Shown here: piece after piece, positions 51,957 through 61,456 of the stretch
Numbering within the stretch: position 1 is the first letter of the stretch
How the letters are laid out: every line of letters starts with the position of its first letter
From: Clostridia bacterium
Lineage (GTDB): Bacteria; Bacillota; Clostridia; Lachnospirales; Lachnospiraceae
NCBI GenBank assembly: GCA_910575725.1
Contig: CAJTFE010000001.1
Span: forward strand, 207,360 to 271,359
Reading direction: 5' to 3'
DNA: 64,000 nt
Made by a program: the position numbers and the translations under genes
Notes under the pieces: model-generated
What the model saw: the letters and a program-made list of their open reading frames with translations, nothing else
What the model was told of the DNA's origin: nothing
Database searches by the model: none

Positions 51957-52664
51957 TCACTGTATAAAATGCTGGCCGCGCCCTGTAACGGGTACAATCC
52001 GCCGGCGCTCTGGATGGCTTGGATGCTCCGTAAGCCATTGGTCAATGATACGGTAATCCTCCCAGCAATGCATAGGATAGATGCGTTCATCCTTATTTCC
52101 CTTGGCAGTCAGAGACAAAAAGTAATCAAACCCCAGAGAATAGTATGCCTCCTGCCTTGGATCCAGTGGAAGAAAGGCGGCGTCTATGTGCATATCGCGC
52201 AGGGGTTCCACATAGTTGTCATAATGTTCCTTCATCTGCCGGTTCCAGTTCTCCGGCTCTCCCGGCCAGCGCCAGTCATTTAGATCCCCCGCATGGTAGA
52301 GGGTCTTTCCTTCAACCCAAACCAGAAAAGCGACGCCCTCATCCGTTGATTTCAGCGTTCTTAAGGACAGGGAGTCCAAATCACGGCTTTCTCCTGGTTT
52401 TAGGCGTAATGTCTGGCTGCGGCGCTCTTTGGGAATCCGGCATTCCCAGATATCTTTGGACAGGCAGAAGAAGATATTCTCATGTGTCTCTGCCAGAGAA
52501 AAGATCTCCGGGTTAAAATGATCCGGATGCCGGTGGCTGGCAAACACGTAGAGCTGTTTTTCCAAGGGAAGCTGAGGCAGAGAGCCTTCGTAATAGTCAA
52601 ATAACAGGAGGGTTTCCCGAAGCTCAACCAGAAAACCGCTGTGTCCAATGTATGTGATCTGCAT
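51957..52664 (-). CDS. MBL-fold metallo-hydrolase (UlaG-like subgroup)
   Basis: 235 residues. The opening MQITYIGHSGFLVEL and the metal motif SHRHPDHF (H-x-H-x-D-H) mark the metallo-beta-lactamase fold; later ligands are in LYHAGDLNDW and near MHCWEDYRI. The domain resembles the UlaG/YtkL-like group that acts on phosphoesters or lactones; the substrate is unknown. It lies upstream of the VOC gene on the minus strand and is divergent from the trp-type transporter. Confidence 0.87.
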   Translation of the reverse strand: MQITYIGHSGFLVELRETLLLFDYYEGSLPQLPLEKQLYVFASHRHPDHFNPEIFSLAETHENIFFCLSKDIWECRIPKERRSQTLRLKPGESRDLDSLSLRTLKSTDEGVAFLVWVEGKTLYHAGDLNDWRWPGEPENWNRQMKEHYDNYVEPLRDMHIDAAFLPLDPRQEAYYSLGFDYFLSLTAKGNKDERIYPMHCWEDYRIIDQWLTEHPSHPERRRIVPVTGRGQHFIQ

Positions 52665-52809
52665 AGTTCATCCTTTCTCTCTTCATACTATAACGTTTCC
52701 CACGGCTTTGCGCAAGCTTGAAAATTTTAGTTTTTGATTGTTTCACGATCGATAACGAGAAATAACGAGAAAAATTCAAAGAGAAGGTTCAAAGAGAAAA
52801 AATCATGGA

Positions 52810-52838
52810 TTGACAAATCTTCTTCTTTGGTATACAAT
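52810..52838 (+). promoter_or_regulatory. Promoter for the TrpXYZ-like transporter
   Basis: TTGACA (52810-52815), a 17-base spacer, TACAAT (52833-52838). Upstream at 52745-52800 are short direct repeats (ATAACGAGA twice, TTCAAAGAGAA twice) that may be protein-binding sites. No T-box leader was recognised. Confidence 0.65.
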
Positions 52839-52931
52839 TTCTAAGGTGGGTTAACGCTTTAATGCGTCACAGCGTTGTGGCGGAAAAGCAAAAGCTCCCA
52901 AACAGGAAAATTTACTAGGAGGAAGATAAGT

Positions 52932-53960
52932 ATGAAAAAGTTATTGGCAATGCTCCTTGCGCTGTCCATGGCAGTATCTGTGGCAGCATGCGGCAGTAAG
53001 AGTGAAGAACCGACAGAGGCTCCTTCCGAGACGCAGGAGGAAGCTTCCGGCGAAGAGGCAGGAACAGAGGCACCCACAGACGGCGCTGAGTACGTGGTAG
53101 GTATCTGCCAGCTTGTACAGCATGATGCGCTGGATGCTGCGACCCAGGGCTTCAAGGATGCGCTGACAGAAGAATTCGGCGATAAGATTTCCTTTGACGA
53201 GCAGAACGCTTCCGGCGATGTGCCCACCTGCTCTACGATTGTAAATCAGTTTGTATCAGACGAGGTAGATCTTATCCTTGCAAATGCAACCCCGGCGCTC
53301 CAGGCGGCACAGGCAGGAACCGGAACCATTCCGATTCTGGGAACATCCGTAACAGAGTACGGCGTGGCTCTGAACATCAGCGATTTTAACGGAACCGTCG
53401 GAGGCAATATCTCCGGTACTTCCGACCTGGCGCCCTTGGATGAGCAGGCACAGATCGTAAAAGAGCTGTTCCCGGATGCAAAGAACGTAGGACTGGTATA
53501 CTGCTCCGCAGAGGCCAATTCCCAGTACCAGGTAGACACGGTTCAGGGCTTCCTGGAAGAGCTTGGATACACCTGTAAGCAGTACTCCTTCGCAGACTCC
53601 AATGATCTGTCGTCCGTAACCCAGACAGCCGTGGATGAAAGCGACGTCCTCTACATTCCTACCGACAATACGGCTGCAAACAACACAGAAGTCATCCGGA
53701 ATATCTGTGAGCCGGCTAAGATGCCTGTAGTAGTAGGAGAGGAAGGCATCTGTGCAGGCTGCGGCGTTGCAACCCTGTCTATCAGCTACTACGATCTGGG
53801 TGTTGCTACCGGCAAAATGGCTGCAAAGATTCTGAAGGGTGAGTCTGATATCGCAACGATGCCGATTGAGTACGCTCCTCAGTTTACCAAGAAATACAAC
53901 CAGGAACTGTGCGATTCTCTTGGCATCACCATTCCGGAGGGCTACGAAGCAATCCAGTAA
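52932..53960 (+). CDS. trpX: ABC transporter substrate-binding lipoprotein, TrpX-like
   Basis: 342 residues from the ATG at 52932 (AGGAGGAAG upstream). Lipoprotein signal MKKLLAMLLALSMAVSVAAC with the modified Cys at 20, then an acidic Glu/Thr/Pro linker to about residue 55. The ABC_sub_bind fold follows: YVVGICQLVQHDALDAATQG (about 56-75) and GTSVTEYGVALNI. This family includes the tryptophan/tyrosine-linked TrpX binding proteins of Gram-positives; the ligand is inferred from the family only. A perfect terminator separates it from the permease gene. Confidence 0.88.
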   Translation: MKKLLAMLLALSMAVSVAACGSKSEEPTEAPSETQEEASGEEAGTEAPTDGAEYVVGICQLVQHDALDAATQGFKDALTEEFGDKISFDEQNASGDVPTCSTIVNQFVSDEVDLILANATPALQAAQAGTGTIPILGTSVTEYGVALNISDFNGTVGGNISGTSDLAPLDEQAQIVKELFPDAKNVGLVYCSAEANSQYQVDTVQGFLEELGYTCKQYSFADSNDLSSVTQTAVDESDVLYIPTDNTAANNTEVIRNICEPAKMPVVVGEEGICAGCGVATLSISYYDLGVATGKMAAKILKGESDIATMPIEYAPQFTKKYNQELCDSLGITIPEGYEAIQ

Positions 53961-54018
53961 GCCCGGCAGCAGGTGAGAAAGCAGCGCATAAATCATTGTT
54001 TTGCTTGAAAAAGATTAT

Positions 54019-54062
54019 AAAAAGCAGCAAAAAAGACTTTCCTTTTTTGCTGCTTTTTGTTA
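54019..54062 (+). terminator. Terminator between the binding-protein and permease genes
   Basis: Seventeen-base perfect arms (54019-54035 and 54042-54058) with a six-base loop, ending in TTTTTG. Readthrough would lower permease relative to binding protein. Confidence 0.85.
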
Positions 54063-54124
54063 TAATTATGAAAGCTTTGTGCCTTTTGACAGGACATTGC
54101 GGAACTATACTAGGAGGAACAGTT

Positions 54125-55054
54125 ATGGAAATTGTGAAGTTTTTGAATGCGCTGCCAGGAGCCTGCGCCCAGGGGCTTATCTGGGGGATTATGGCGATTG
54201 GCGTCTATATTACCTATAAGGTTCTGGATTTGGCAGACCTGACAGTGGACGGAACGATGGCCACAGGAGGAGCGGTCTGCGTCATGATGATGCTTAGCGG
54301 ACATTCCGCAGGCTTTTCCCTGCTTGCAGCAGTGGGAGCCGGCATGCTTGCAGGTCTGGTAACGGGAATCTTACATACGGCTATGGGGATTCCTGCAATT
54401 TTAGCGGGGATTCTCACACAGCTTGGACTTTATTCCGTCAATCTGCGGATTATGGGAGGAAGAGCCAACCAGTCCATCGGCGTGGACCAGTATGAGCTGT
54501 TGGTATCTCTGCGCTGGGTGAAGGATGTGCCTTTTTATCAGAATCCGATTTTCGTGGTAGGAATCTTTGTACTTCTTTTGATTGCAGTTCTTTACTGGTT
54601 CTTTGGAACAGAGCTTGGCTGCTCCATCCGCGCGACGGGCTGCAACGCAAATATGTCCCGGGCACAGGGAATTAACACAGACATCAGCAAGATTCTGGGT
54701 CTGGTGATTTCCAACGGTATTGTGGCGTTTTCCAGCGGACTCTTTGCGCAGTATCAAGGCTTTGCGGATATCAATGCAGGACGGGGCGCCATTGTCATCG
54801 GCCTGGCGGCTGTGATTATCGGCCAGGTGGTGTTCGGAAAGATTCGGGGAAATTTTGCTTTTAAGCTTTTATCGGTGGTGTTCGGATCCATTATTTATTA
54901 TCTGGTACTTCAGGTTGTGTTAAAGATGGGCCTGGATTCGAATGATTTGAAGCTTCTGGCTGCGGTTGTAGTTGCTGTTTTCCTGGCAATCCCATATTTG
55001 AAAGGGAAGTATTTTGCAAAACCGGTGAAAAGGGGAGGTGCCTCCAATGCTTAG
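54125..55054 (+). CDS. trpY: ABC transporter permease, TrpY-like
   Basis: 309 residues from the ATG at 54125, preceded by TAGGAGG. About nine or ten hydrophobic helices. The family motif is YKVLDLADLTVDGTMATGGA (about 30-49), with GCSIRATGCNANMSRAQGIN (about 170-189) as the cytoplasmic coupling region. It belongs to the branched-chain-type/BPD_transp_2 permeases paired with ABC_sub_bind proteins. The ATPase gene overlaps its end by eight bases. Confidence 0.9.
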   Translation: MEIVKFLNALPGACAQGLIWGIMAIGVYITYKVLDLADLTVDGTMATGGAVCVMMMLSGHSAGFSLLAAVGAGMLAGLVTGILHTAMGIPAILAGILTQLGLYSVNLRIMGGRANQSIGVDQYELLVSLRWVKDVPFYQNPIFVVGIFVLLLIAVLYWFFGTELGCSIRATGCNANMSRAQGINTDISKILGLVISNGIVAFSSGLFAQYQGFADINAGRGAIVIGLAAVIIGQVVFGKIRGNFAFKLLSVVFGSIIYYLVLQVVLKMGLDSNDLKLLAAVVVAVFLAIPYLKGKYFAKPVKRGGASNA

Positions 55055-55841
55055 GATAGAACATATCTGGAAAACCTTTAACGTGGGTACGGTAAATGAG
55101 AAAACGGCCCTTAAGGATTTGTCTCTGGAATTGAGGGAAGGAGATTTTGTAACGGTTATCGGCGGAAACGGAGCCGGAAAGTCCACGATGCTCAATGCGG
55201 TGGCCGGGGTGTGGCCTGTGGACGAAGGAAAGATTTTTATTGATAATATTGACGTGACCCGGCTGCCGGAGCATAAGCGGGCGGCTTATCTGGGACGGGT
55301 GTTCCAGGATCCTATGACGGGAACGGCGGCAAATATGCAGATCCAGGAAAATCTGGCTCTGGCTTTAAGAAGGGGAAATTTCCGTTTTTTGAAGTCCGGG
55401 ATTACCAGGGCGGAACGGGAGGATTACAAGGAGAAGCTTAAAGTGCTGGATCTGGGCCTTGAGGATCGGATGACCAGTAAGGTAGGTCTGCTTTCCGGAG
55501 GACAGCGGCAGGCTCTGACCCTTTTGATGGCAACCTTGAAAAAGCCGAAGCTCTTGCTTCTGGATGAGCATACGGCGGCTCTTGATCCCAAGACGGCGGC
55601 AAAGGTTTTGGATGCTACGGAGCGGATTGTGGGGCGTGATCACCTTACAACTCTTATGATTACTCATAATATGAAGGATGCCATTGTTCATGGGAACCGG
55701 CTGATTATGATGTATGAGGGAAATGTGATTTATGATGTTTCCGGGGAAGAGAAGAAGAAGCTGAAGGTGGCGGATCTGCTGGCTAAGTTTGAGCAGGCTA
55801 GCGGCGGGGAGTTTGCGAATGATCGGATGATTTTGAATTGA
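55047..55841 (+). CDS. trpZ: ABC transporter ATP-binding protein, TrpZ-like
   Basis: 264 residues from the ATG at 55047 (GGGGAGG upstream), inside the permease gene's last codons. Walker A is GGNGAGKST (39-47), the Q-loop lies in GRVFQDPMTGTAAN, the signature is LLSGGQRQALTL, Walker B is LLLLDEHTAALDP, and the H-loop is MITHNM. It energises the TrpXY transporter. Its stop is 13 bases before a palindromic repeat element, and the last 60 codons shift to G/T-ending codons. Confidence 0.92.
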   Translation: MLRIEHIWKTFNVGTVNEKTALKDLSLELREGDFVTVIGGNGAGKSTMLNAVAGVWPVDEGKIFIDNIDVTRLPEHKRAAYLGRVFQDPMTGTAANMQIQENLALALRRGNFRFLKSGITRAEREDYKEKLKVLDLGLEDRMTSKVGLLSGGQRQALTLLMATLKKPKLLLLDEHTAALDPKTAAKVLDATERIVGRDHLTTLMITHNMKDAIVHGNRLIMMYEGNVIYDVSGEEKKKLKVADLLAKFEQASGGEFANDRMILN

Positions 55842-55853
55842 TAGGGGGCGGAC

Positions 55854-56065
55854 GGGATTGTCGGAAAATATGCCATCCGTATTTTCCATATCCGTGTCCG
55901 GACGGTTCTCGTACACTCTGTCTGCTCTGAACGGACATTGATTCTTTTTTGTGGTTGCATAACTGTTTGGTTTTGGGCAATGTCCGCCCAGATCAGACAG
56001 AGTGTGCGCGAACAGGCGGACACTGGATATTGGAAAATACGGATGGCATATTTTCCGACAATCCC
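55854..56065. repeat. Long palindromic repeat element, copy 3
   Basis: 212 bases. Outer arms GGGATTGTCGGAAAATATGC (left) and its exact reverse complement ending at 56065 differ from the outer arms of the other copies, whereas the inner part (TTTTCCATATCCGTGTCCGG; CACTCTGTCTGCTCTGAACG) is shared. It begins 13 bases after the trpZ stop. Confidence 0.85.
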
Positions 56066-56166
56066 TGACTTTGATGGACGGTTGGTGTGAAGCGGCTTTG
56101 AGTGTTGGAGGATGGAGTTTTTGTGGATTGGGTCTGATGTTGTTTGTTTTGAAGATTTTGATTTGA
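56066..56166. other. G/T-rich, C-poor intergenic stretch
   Basis: The plus strand contains mostly G and T, with very few C, as also seen after copy 1. No coding text recognised. Confidence 0.55.
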
Positions 56167-56195
56167 TTGACAAGGATTGGATAACTTGTTAGAAT
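56167..56195 (+). promoter_or_regulatory. Promoter for ilvN
   Basis: TTGACA (56167-56172), a 17-base spacer, TAGAAT (56190-56195). It gives a leader of about 120 bases before the ilvN start. No classical leader peptide or T-box was recognised in it. Confidence 0.75.
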
Positions 56196-56323
56196 TGAGG
56201 GAGTGTTATTTGGTGTTGGCCTGGGGCTGCGGGGAGTCTTTTTGGTTTTTGGTTTGGTTGGAGAGGGCTCTGAATTTTGCGGTTTTGGGATGTGGAATTT
56301 TGGACGGAGAGGTGAAAGGGTTT

Positions 56324-56857
56324 ATGAGAAAAGTTGTTTTTTCTATGTTGGTGGATAATACGTCTGGTGTTTTGAGCCGGATTGCCGGGCTGTTCAGCAG
56401 GCGTGGGTATAATATTGACAGCCTGACGGTTGGCGTGACGGCGGATCCCCGGTATTCCAGGGCTACGGTGGTGGCGAAAGGGGATCGGACGATTCTGGAG
56501 CAGATTGAGAAGCAGCTCAGCAAGCTGGTGGATGTGATTGATATTAAGCGGCTGGAGCCGGAGAGTTCTATCTGCCGGGAACTGATTATGATTAAGCTGA
56601 AGGTGAATGAGGAGAACCGGCAGTCGATTATTTCGGTGGCCAATATTTTCCGGGCTAAGATTGTGGATGTGTCGAAGGAGTCTCTGCTTATTGAGCTTAC
56701 AGGGAATCAGTCTAAGATTGAGGCGTTTATTGATCTGTTGAATGGGTATGAGATTCTGGAGCTTGCGAGGACGGGGATTACGGGACTGTCCCGGGGTGTT
56801 TTTGATGTGAAGATGTATGATGAGGACGGGCAGCTGATGGATTATGATTTCAGCTGA
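56324..56857 (+). CDS. ilvN: Acetolactate synthase small (regulatory) subunit IlvN/IlvH
   Basis: 177 residues from the ATG at 56324; a TTG at 56177 would extend the frame but lies inside the promoter. The N-terminal ACT domain is VVFSMLVDNTSGVLSRIAGL (4-23) with GYNIDSLTVG; the C-terminal ALS_ss_C domain ends ELARTGITGLSRG. The subunit binds valine and gives feedback inhibition of the catalytic IlvB. No ilvB is in the window, so the catalytic subunit is encoded elsewhere. ilvC follows after 170 bases. Confidence 0.93.
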   Translation: MRKVVFSMLVDNTSGVLSRIAGLFSRRGYNIDSLTVGVTADPRYSRATVVAKGDRTILEQIEKQLSKLVDVIDIKRLEPESSICRELIMIKLKVNEENRQSIISVANIFRAKIVDVSKESLLIELTGNQSKIEAFIDLLNGYEILELARTGITGLSRGVFDVKMYDEDGQLMDYDFS

Positions 56858-57003
56858 CAGCGGCGTGATTTGCTGATATGCGGCCAAAGAGCTGGATAGT
56901 CCGCAGGGATGGTACGGTATTTGAGAAAAGCCGCGCTGAGTTTGAAAGTTGATGGAGAAGCTTTACTTTGGCTTTGAAGTTTTTACCCTGCTTGTAACTA
57001 TAA

Positions 57004-58044
<1,041 letters not shown>

Positions 58045-58070
58045 AGATGTCTGAAAGATTTGCCGCAATG

Positions 58071-58158
58071 TGAGACAGCAGGCTTTTCCATATCAGCGTC
58101 CGGACAGATGATGTACGGACGCTGATATGGAAAAGTCAGCTGTCTTATTTTGTGACAG
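58071..58158. repeat. Palindromic repeat element, short copy lacking the inner core
   Basis: TTTTCCATATCAGCGTCCG (58084-58102) pairs perfectly with CGGACGCTGATATGGAAAA (58116-58134), and flanking GACAGC/GCTGTC continues the stem. The shared inner core with TGTCTGCTCTG is missing. It lies just after ilvC. Confidence 0.8.
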
Positions 58159-58159
58159 G

Positions 58160-58575
58160 CCTATTGATGCTGTGGTGATATGGAAAAGAAAATGGAATTT
58201 TTTCGTACCCCTTAGTTTATGAAAATTTTATTTGTTTTTGAGTGTAACTTCGTTTATACTGTTTCTATCGAGTGATTCAGACGTTTCTGTCAGAGATATC
58301 CCGTAGATGATGAAATGAGCAGGACGCAGGAGATGTGTATGCTGCTGGTTACAGAGTGGGCGGTAATATGTATATATTACTGGGCACGGAGTAAACAGTA
58401 CCATATATATGGCTTGCGGAACTGGAGTGGAAAGAAAGATATTGTGCCAGATGGGGAGATCCATTATAATAAAGGCAGATGTACTGCTTTCTGTATTTTC
58501 TTTCCAGGGATGCCTTTGGGGGCAGGGCTTTGTTGCTTGGAAAATATGAGAGGATTAAGAGAAGGAGAGAGCAGT
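58160..58575. other. Gene-free stretch before the Rpn pseudogene
   Basis: No convincing gene was recognised. A frame open into the pseudogene exists from 58315, but it lacks a ribosome-binding site and its text does not look like protein. AAGGAGAGAG at 58562-58571 precedes the pseudogene ATG. Confidence 0.4.
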
Positions 58576-59370
58576 ATGAGTAATGAACAGACATTTTTAA
58601 TGAAACCGAAGGTGGATTTCTGCTTTAAGGAGTTGATGGGGGATGCGGAGGTACGAAAGGGATTTATTTCGGCCTTGCTGGGGGGTAAAGCCGGAAGAGA
58701 TTGAGCAAACAGTGCTTTTACCTACCCATTTAAGGCAGGAGCATCCAGAGGATAAGCTGGGGATTCAGCTTGCGCCTTTTCCTCTGTGGCCGGAGCGTTC
58801 CGTATTTTACCTGGCTAAGATGTACACCGGGGAGATTCAAAAGGGAGAGAGTTATGGGGTACTTCAAAAATGTATTCATGTAGGAATTTTAGATTTTGTC
58901 CTTTTTGGGGAGGATGAGGAATTTTATTCTTGTTTTCATCTCTGGGAGGATCATGGACACAGAATGTATACGGATAAATTGGAACTCCATATTTTAGAGC
59001 TTCCCAAGATTGCAGAAAAAGAGTATCAGGAAACGGAGCTGTTGAACTGGGACGTTTTTTCAATGGGGAAAAGAAGGAGGAGTTTGAATTGGCAGCGCAA
59101 GGAAGTTTTTATATTGAAAAAGCTTATGAGAGGCTGACAGAAATTAGTGCGGATGATTTGAAGCGCCTGGAATATGAAGCCAGGGAAAAAGCTATTCGGG
59201 ATCACAATTATCTGATGGATTATAATTTGGAGCTTGGGATAAAAAAGGGGCTGGATCAAGGGGCAAAGGCTCTGATCGAAACCTGCCTGGATTACTCCTG
59301 TTCAAGAGAGGAGGCATTTTCCAGGCTGGTAGAGAAGCTATCCCTTTCCCCGGAAGAAGCGGAGAAATAA
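58576..59370 (+). pseudogene. Rpn/PD-(D/E)XK nuclease family transposase-like gene, frameshifted and lacking its active site
   Basis: The start MSNEQTFLMKPKVDFCFKEL is typical of the PDDEXK_2/Rpn family common in Lachnospiraceae. The frame breaks at a six-G run (58680-58685), where five would give ALLGVKPEEIEQTVLLPTHL. After HPEDKLG the text jumps directly to IQLAPFPLWPERSVFY, so the usual D...E-x-Q segment that carries the nuclease active site is missing. A second break near 59050 is repaired by one added base, giving a RFFNGEKKEEFELAAQG-type reading. The remainder (59089-59370) is intact to EEAEK. Three lesions make it inactive. Confidence 0.75.
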
Positions 59371-59429
59371 CAAATAATATTTTTAGCTCTTTGTGTCCTG
59401 TGCCGTCCGGTAAGCCGTATATTACAGCA

Positions 59430-59578
59430 GCAGTATTTCTGCAATGAGAAGCATCTGCAAGCTGATGGAGGGTCATGGTTCTACAGTCTTCCTTGTGGCA
59501 GGAGATATACTGCCAGATGAGGCGGTCGCTTGCGCTCATATGCTCATAATGCTCTTGTACCAGATCATCAAGCTTCAT
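59430..59578 (-). pseudogene. RpiR/MurR-type regulator, N-terminal HTH fragment
   Basis: On the minus strand, MKLDDLVQEHYEHMSASDRL followed by IWQYISCHKEDCRTMTLHQL and ADASHC matches the helix-turn-helix domain of RpiR-family sugar regulators. After ADASHC the expected SRTTVLRF-type recognition helix is replaced by unrelated text, so the gene is truncated at about 59435. Its start overlaps the end of the fused gene upstream (59568). The ligand-binding SIS domain is missing here. Confidence 0.65.
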
Positions 59579-60125
59579 GGTCAGCCTCCTTTCGCTGGTG
59601 GTATTCCAGATATTTTAAAAAGAGGATATCGATTAAAATAAAATAAGCCGTGGTGGATTCATACTGCCAGTGCATAGGTGTTTCAAAATGATTGCTCTCA
59701 TCTACGTACAGGTTAAAATCGCAGAGATGGGCCAGCGTATTTTCCCTGTTTTTGGTGATGGACATCAGATTGACGCCGGCAATGCGGAGTTTCTTAGCGG
59801 CCTCCACCATCTTTTTGTTCTGGCCGGATACGGAAACCAGGAGGGTGCCGAACATGCCCATATCCAGGGTTTTGATATTGGCAATCATAGCAAGGCCGCT
59901 GGGGAGACCGATGACGAATAAAAGCGGCAGCTGATTGAACACACACCAGGCGCCTTGAAGAATGACATTCCAGATTAAATACCACATACTGGTCGGGGCA
60001 GCCAGGGAGCCTAGAACTGCTTCTGTGGTGCACAGGGTGCCGATTCCGACCATGATACCTGCAAAGGAGAACAATAGTACTGGGGTGAACATGGCACCGC
60101 CAAACTTTTGAATCTTTTGCATCAT
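59568..60125 (-). pseudogene. PTS EIIC N terminus fused by deletion to an RpiR-type SIS domain
   Basis: From the ATG at 60125 the protein begins MMQKIQKFGGAMFTPVLLFS and continues with the first helices of a glucose/alpha-glucoside PTS EIIC (GIGTLCTTEAVLGSLAAPTS; NQLPLLFVIGLP). Near residue 75-85 the text switches to the C-terminal sugar-phosphate (SIS) domain of an RpiR regulator: LVSVSGQNKKMVEAAKKLRI, NLMSITKNRENTLAHLCDFN, then YFILIDILFLKYLEYHQRKE. A deletion between an EIIC gene and an rpiR gene would explain it, with the GLP/GLA text shared at the join. The product can be neither a transporter nor a DNA-binding regulator. Confidence 0.65.
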
Positions 60126-60356
60126 TGTTACAACACTTCCCTTCTTTTTGTTTTTGTTACTTTTGCATAATATCATTCTCTCGGGATGATGTACTTGAAT
60201 AATATCTTGTGGTGAATTCATCGTAGCAGGTCAAGGTGGGAAATGCAATATGATGGGAGGATTCTGGTATGGGGTTGGAGAGGTTGGTATTTGTAACAAA
60301 AAGTGTGAAACGTAACGGGCACATTCCTTGGCTGCAGCCGCAAAGGAAAATGGTTC
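60126..60356. other. Divergent intergenic region
   Basis: Separates the decayed PTS fragment (minus) from the oxidoreductase (plus). No gene recognised. A GGGAAGTG-type ribosome-binding site serves the minus-strand fragment. Confidence 0.35.
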
Positions 60357-60416
60357 TTGACAATTAGTAAAAAGAGTGTACAATATAAAAATAAAGTAAA
60401 AGCGTTGTACTAATTA
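60357..60416 (+). promoter_or_regulatory. Promoter with flanking inverted repeat, upstream of the oxidoreductase-ROK operon
   Basis: TTGACA (60357-60362), a 16-base spacer, TACAAT (60379-60384). ACAATTAGTA (from 60361) and TACTAATTAG (to about 60417) are inverted copies bracketing the start region and could bind the ROK regulator encoded downstream. Confidence 0.55.
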
Positions 60417-60463
60417 GCGTAATCAGGATACATGTATATCAAAAGAAATGGAGGACAATTGTG

Positions 60464-61456
60464 ATGAGAAGAATTAAATGGGGCGTTTTAGGAACAGCAT
60501 ATATCTTTGAGCGCGATACGGCAGAGGGAATGAAGCAGGCGGAAAACTGCGGGCTATATGCAATCGCAGGCCGCAGCATGGAAAAAGCACAAGCCTTTAA
60601 GGAAAAATACGGTTTCCAAAAGGCTTACGGAAGCTATGAAGAGCTGCTTTCCGATCCGGAGGTAGAGGCAGTCTATATCCCACTTCCCAACACCCTGCAT
60701 TATGAATGGACGCTCAAGGCCTTAAAGGCAAAGAAGCACGTTCTCTGCGAAAAGCCCTTAGCGCCCACGGCCGAAGAGGCTGAAAAGATGTTTAAGACCG
60801 CCCGGGAGGAGCAGGTTTTGCTGATGGAGGCTTTTGCTTATCAGCACAGCCCTTACATTGCGCAGGTTCAAAAAGAGATTGAACAAGGAACCATCGGGGA
60901 GGTACGCTATATGGAGGCCGCTCTGATTACCTCCGATTATGTAGAGGGGAATATCCGCATGCGCCGGGAAACACTGGGGGGAAGCACTTACGATCTGGGA
61001 GTTTACTGCAGCAGCCTGATTCTCCGCATGACAGGAAAAGAGCCGGAGACGATCAAGGCCGTCAGCACATTTTCCAAGGAAGGCGTAGACATGTACACAA
61101 CCGTCCTTATGGAATATGAAAACGGCATGCGCGCCAGCTTTGACTGCGGCATGGTGCTTGCCACAGAGAAGAATTCCGCTTTAGACCGCTTCCAGATCCA
61201 CGGAACGGAAGGCTCCATTGAGGGAGTGGAGTTCGGATTTAACGCTCCGGGAGAGCTGAGCTACCGGGTACGTACCTTTGACGGCAGGGAAGAGCTGAAA
61301 ACCGTGGCGGTTCCTCAGAACTACCGCCTGGAGGTGGAGCAGCTTGGACGCTGCATTACAGAGGGTGAGACGCCTGCCGTATCGGAAGCATTTTCCCTGG
61401 CAAATGCCCGGAGTATTGATCGCATTTTGAAATGCATCGGATATTGTCAGAGATGA
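60464..61456 (+). CDS. Gfo/Idh/MocA family oxidoreductase
   Basis: 330 residues from the ATG at 60464 (GGAGG nine bases upstream; a GTG one codon earlier is possible). N-terminal Rossmann domain IKWGVLGTAYIFERDTAEGM (3-22) and the family motif HVLCEKPLAPTAEEAEKMF with the catalytic Lys of EKP (about residue 93). The C-terminal domain has GGSTYDLGVYCSSL with the usual D...H-like position occupied by Y/C. These NAD(P)-dependent enzymes act on sugars, inositol or related polyols. Its stop overlaps the ROK start (ATGA), so the pair is co-translated and probably co-regulated by a sugar. Confidence 0.9.
   Translation: MRRIKWGVLGTAYIFERDTAEGMKQAENCGLYAIAGRSMEKAQAFKEKYGFQKAYGSYEELLSDPEVEAVYIPLPNTLHYEWTLKALKAKKHVLCEKPLAPTAEEAEKMFKTAREEQVLLMEAFAYQHSPYIAQVQKEIEQGTIGEVRYMEAALITSDYVEGNIRMRRETLGGSTYDLGVYCSSLILRMTGKEPETIKAVSTFSKEGVDMYTTVLMEYENGMRASFDCGMVLATEKNSALDRFQIHGTEGSIEGVEFGFNAPGELSYRVRTFDGREELKTVAVPQNYRLEVEQLGRCITEGETPAVSEAFSLANARSIDRILKCIGYCQR

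Noticed and set aside
52700..52931. T-box or tryptophan riboswitch before the TrpX-like gene
   Set aside because: No T-box consensus or leader long enough between the TTGACA/TACAAT promoter and the start.
56177..56323. Possible Leu-rich leader peptide or N-terminal extension upstream of ilvN
   Set aside because: The only start is a TTG inside the promoter spacer, and no hairpin pair typical of attenuation was seen.
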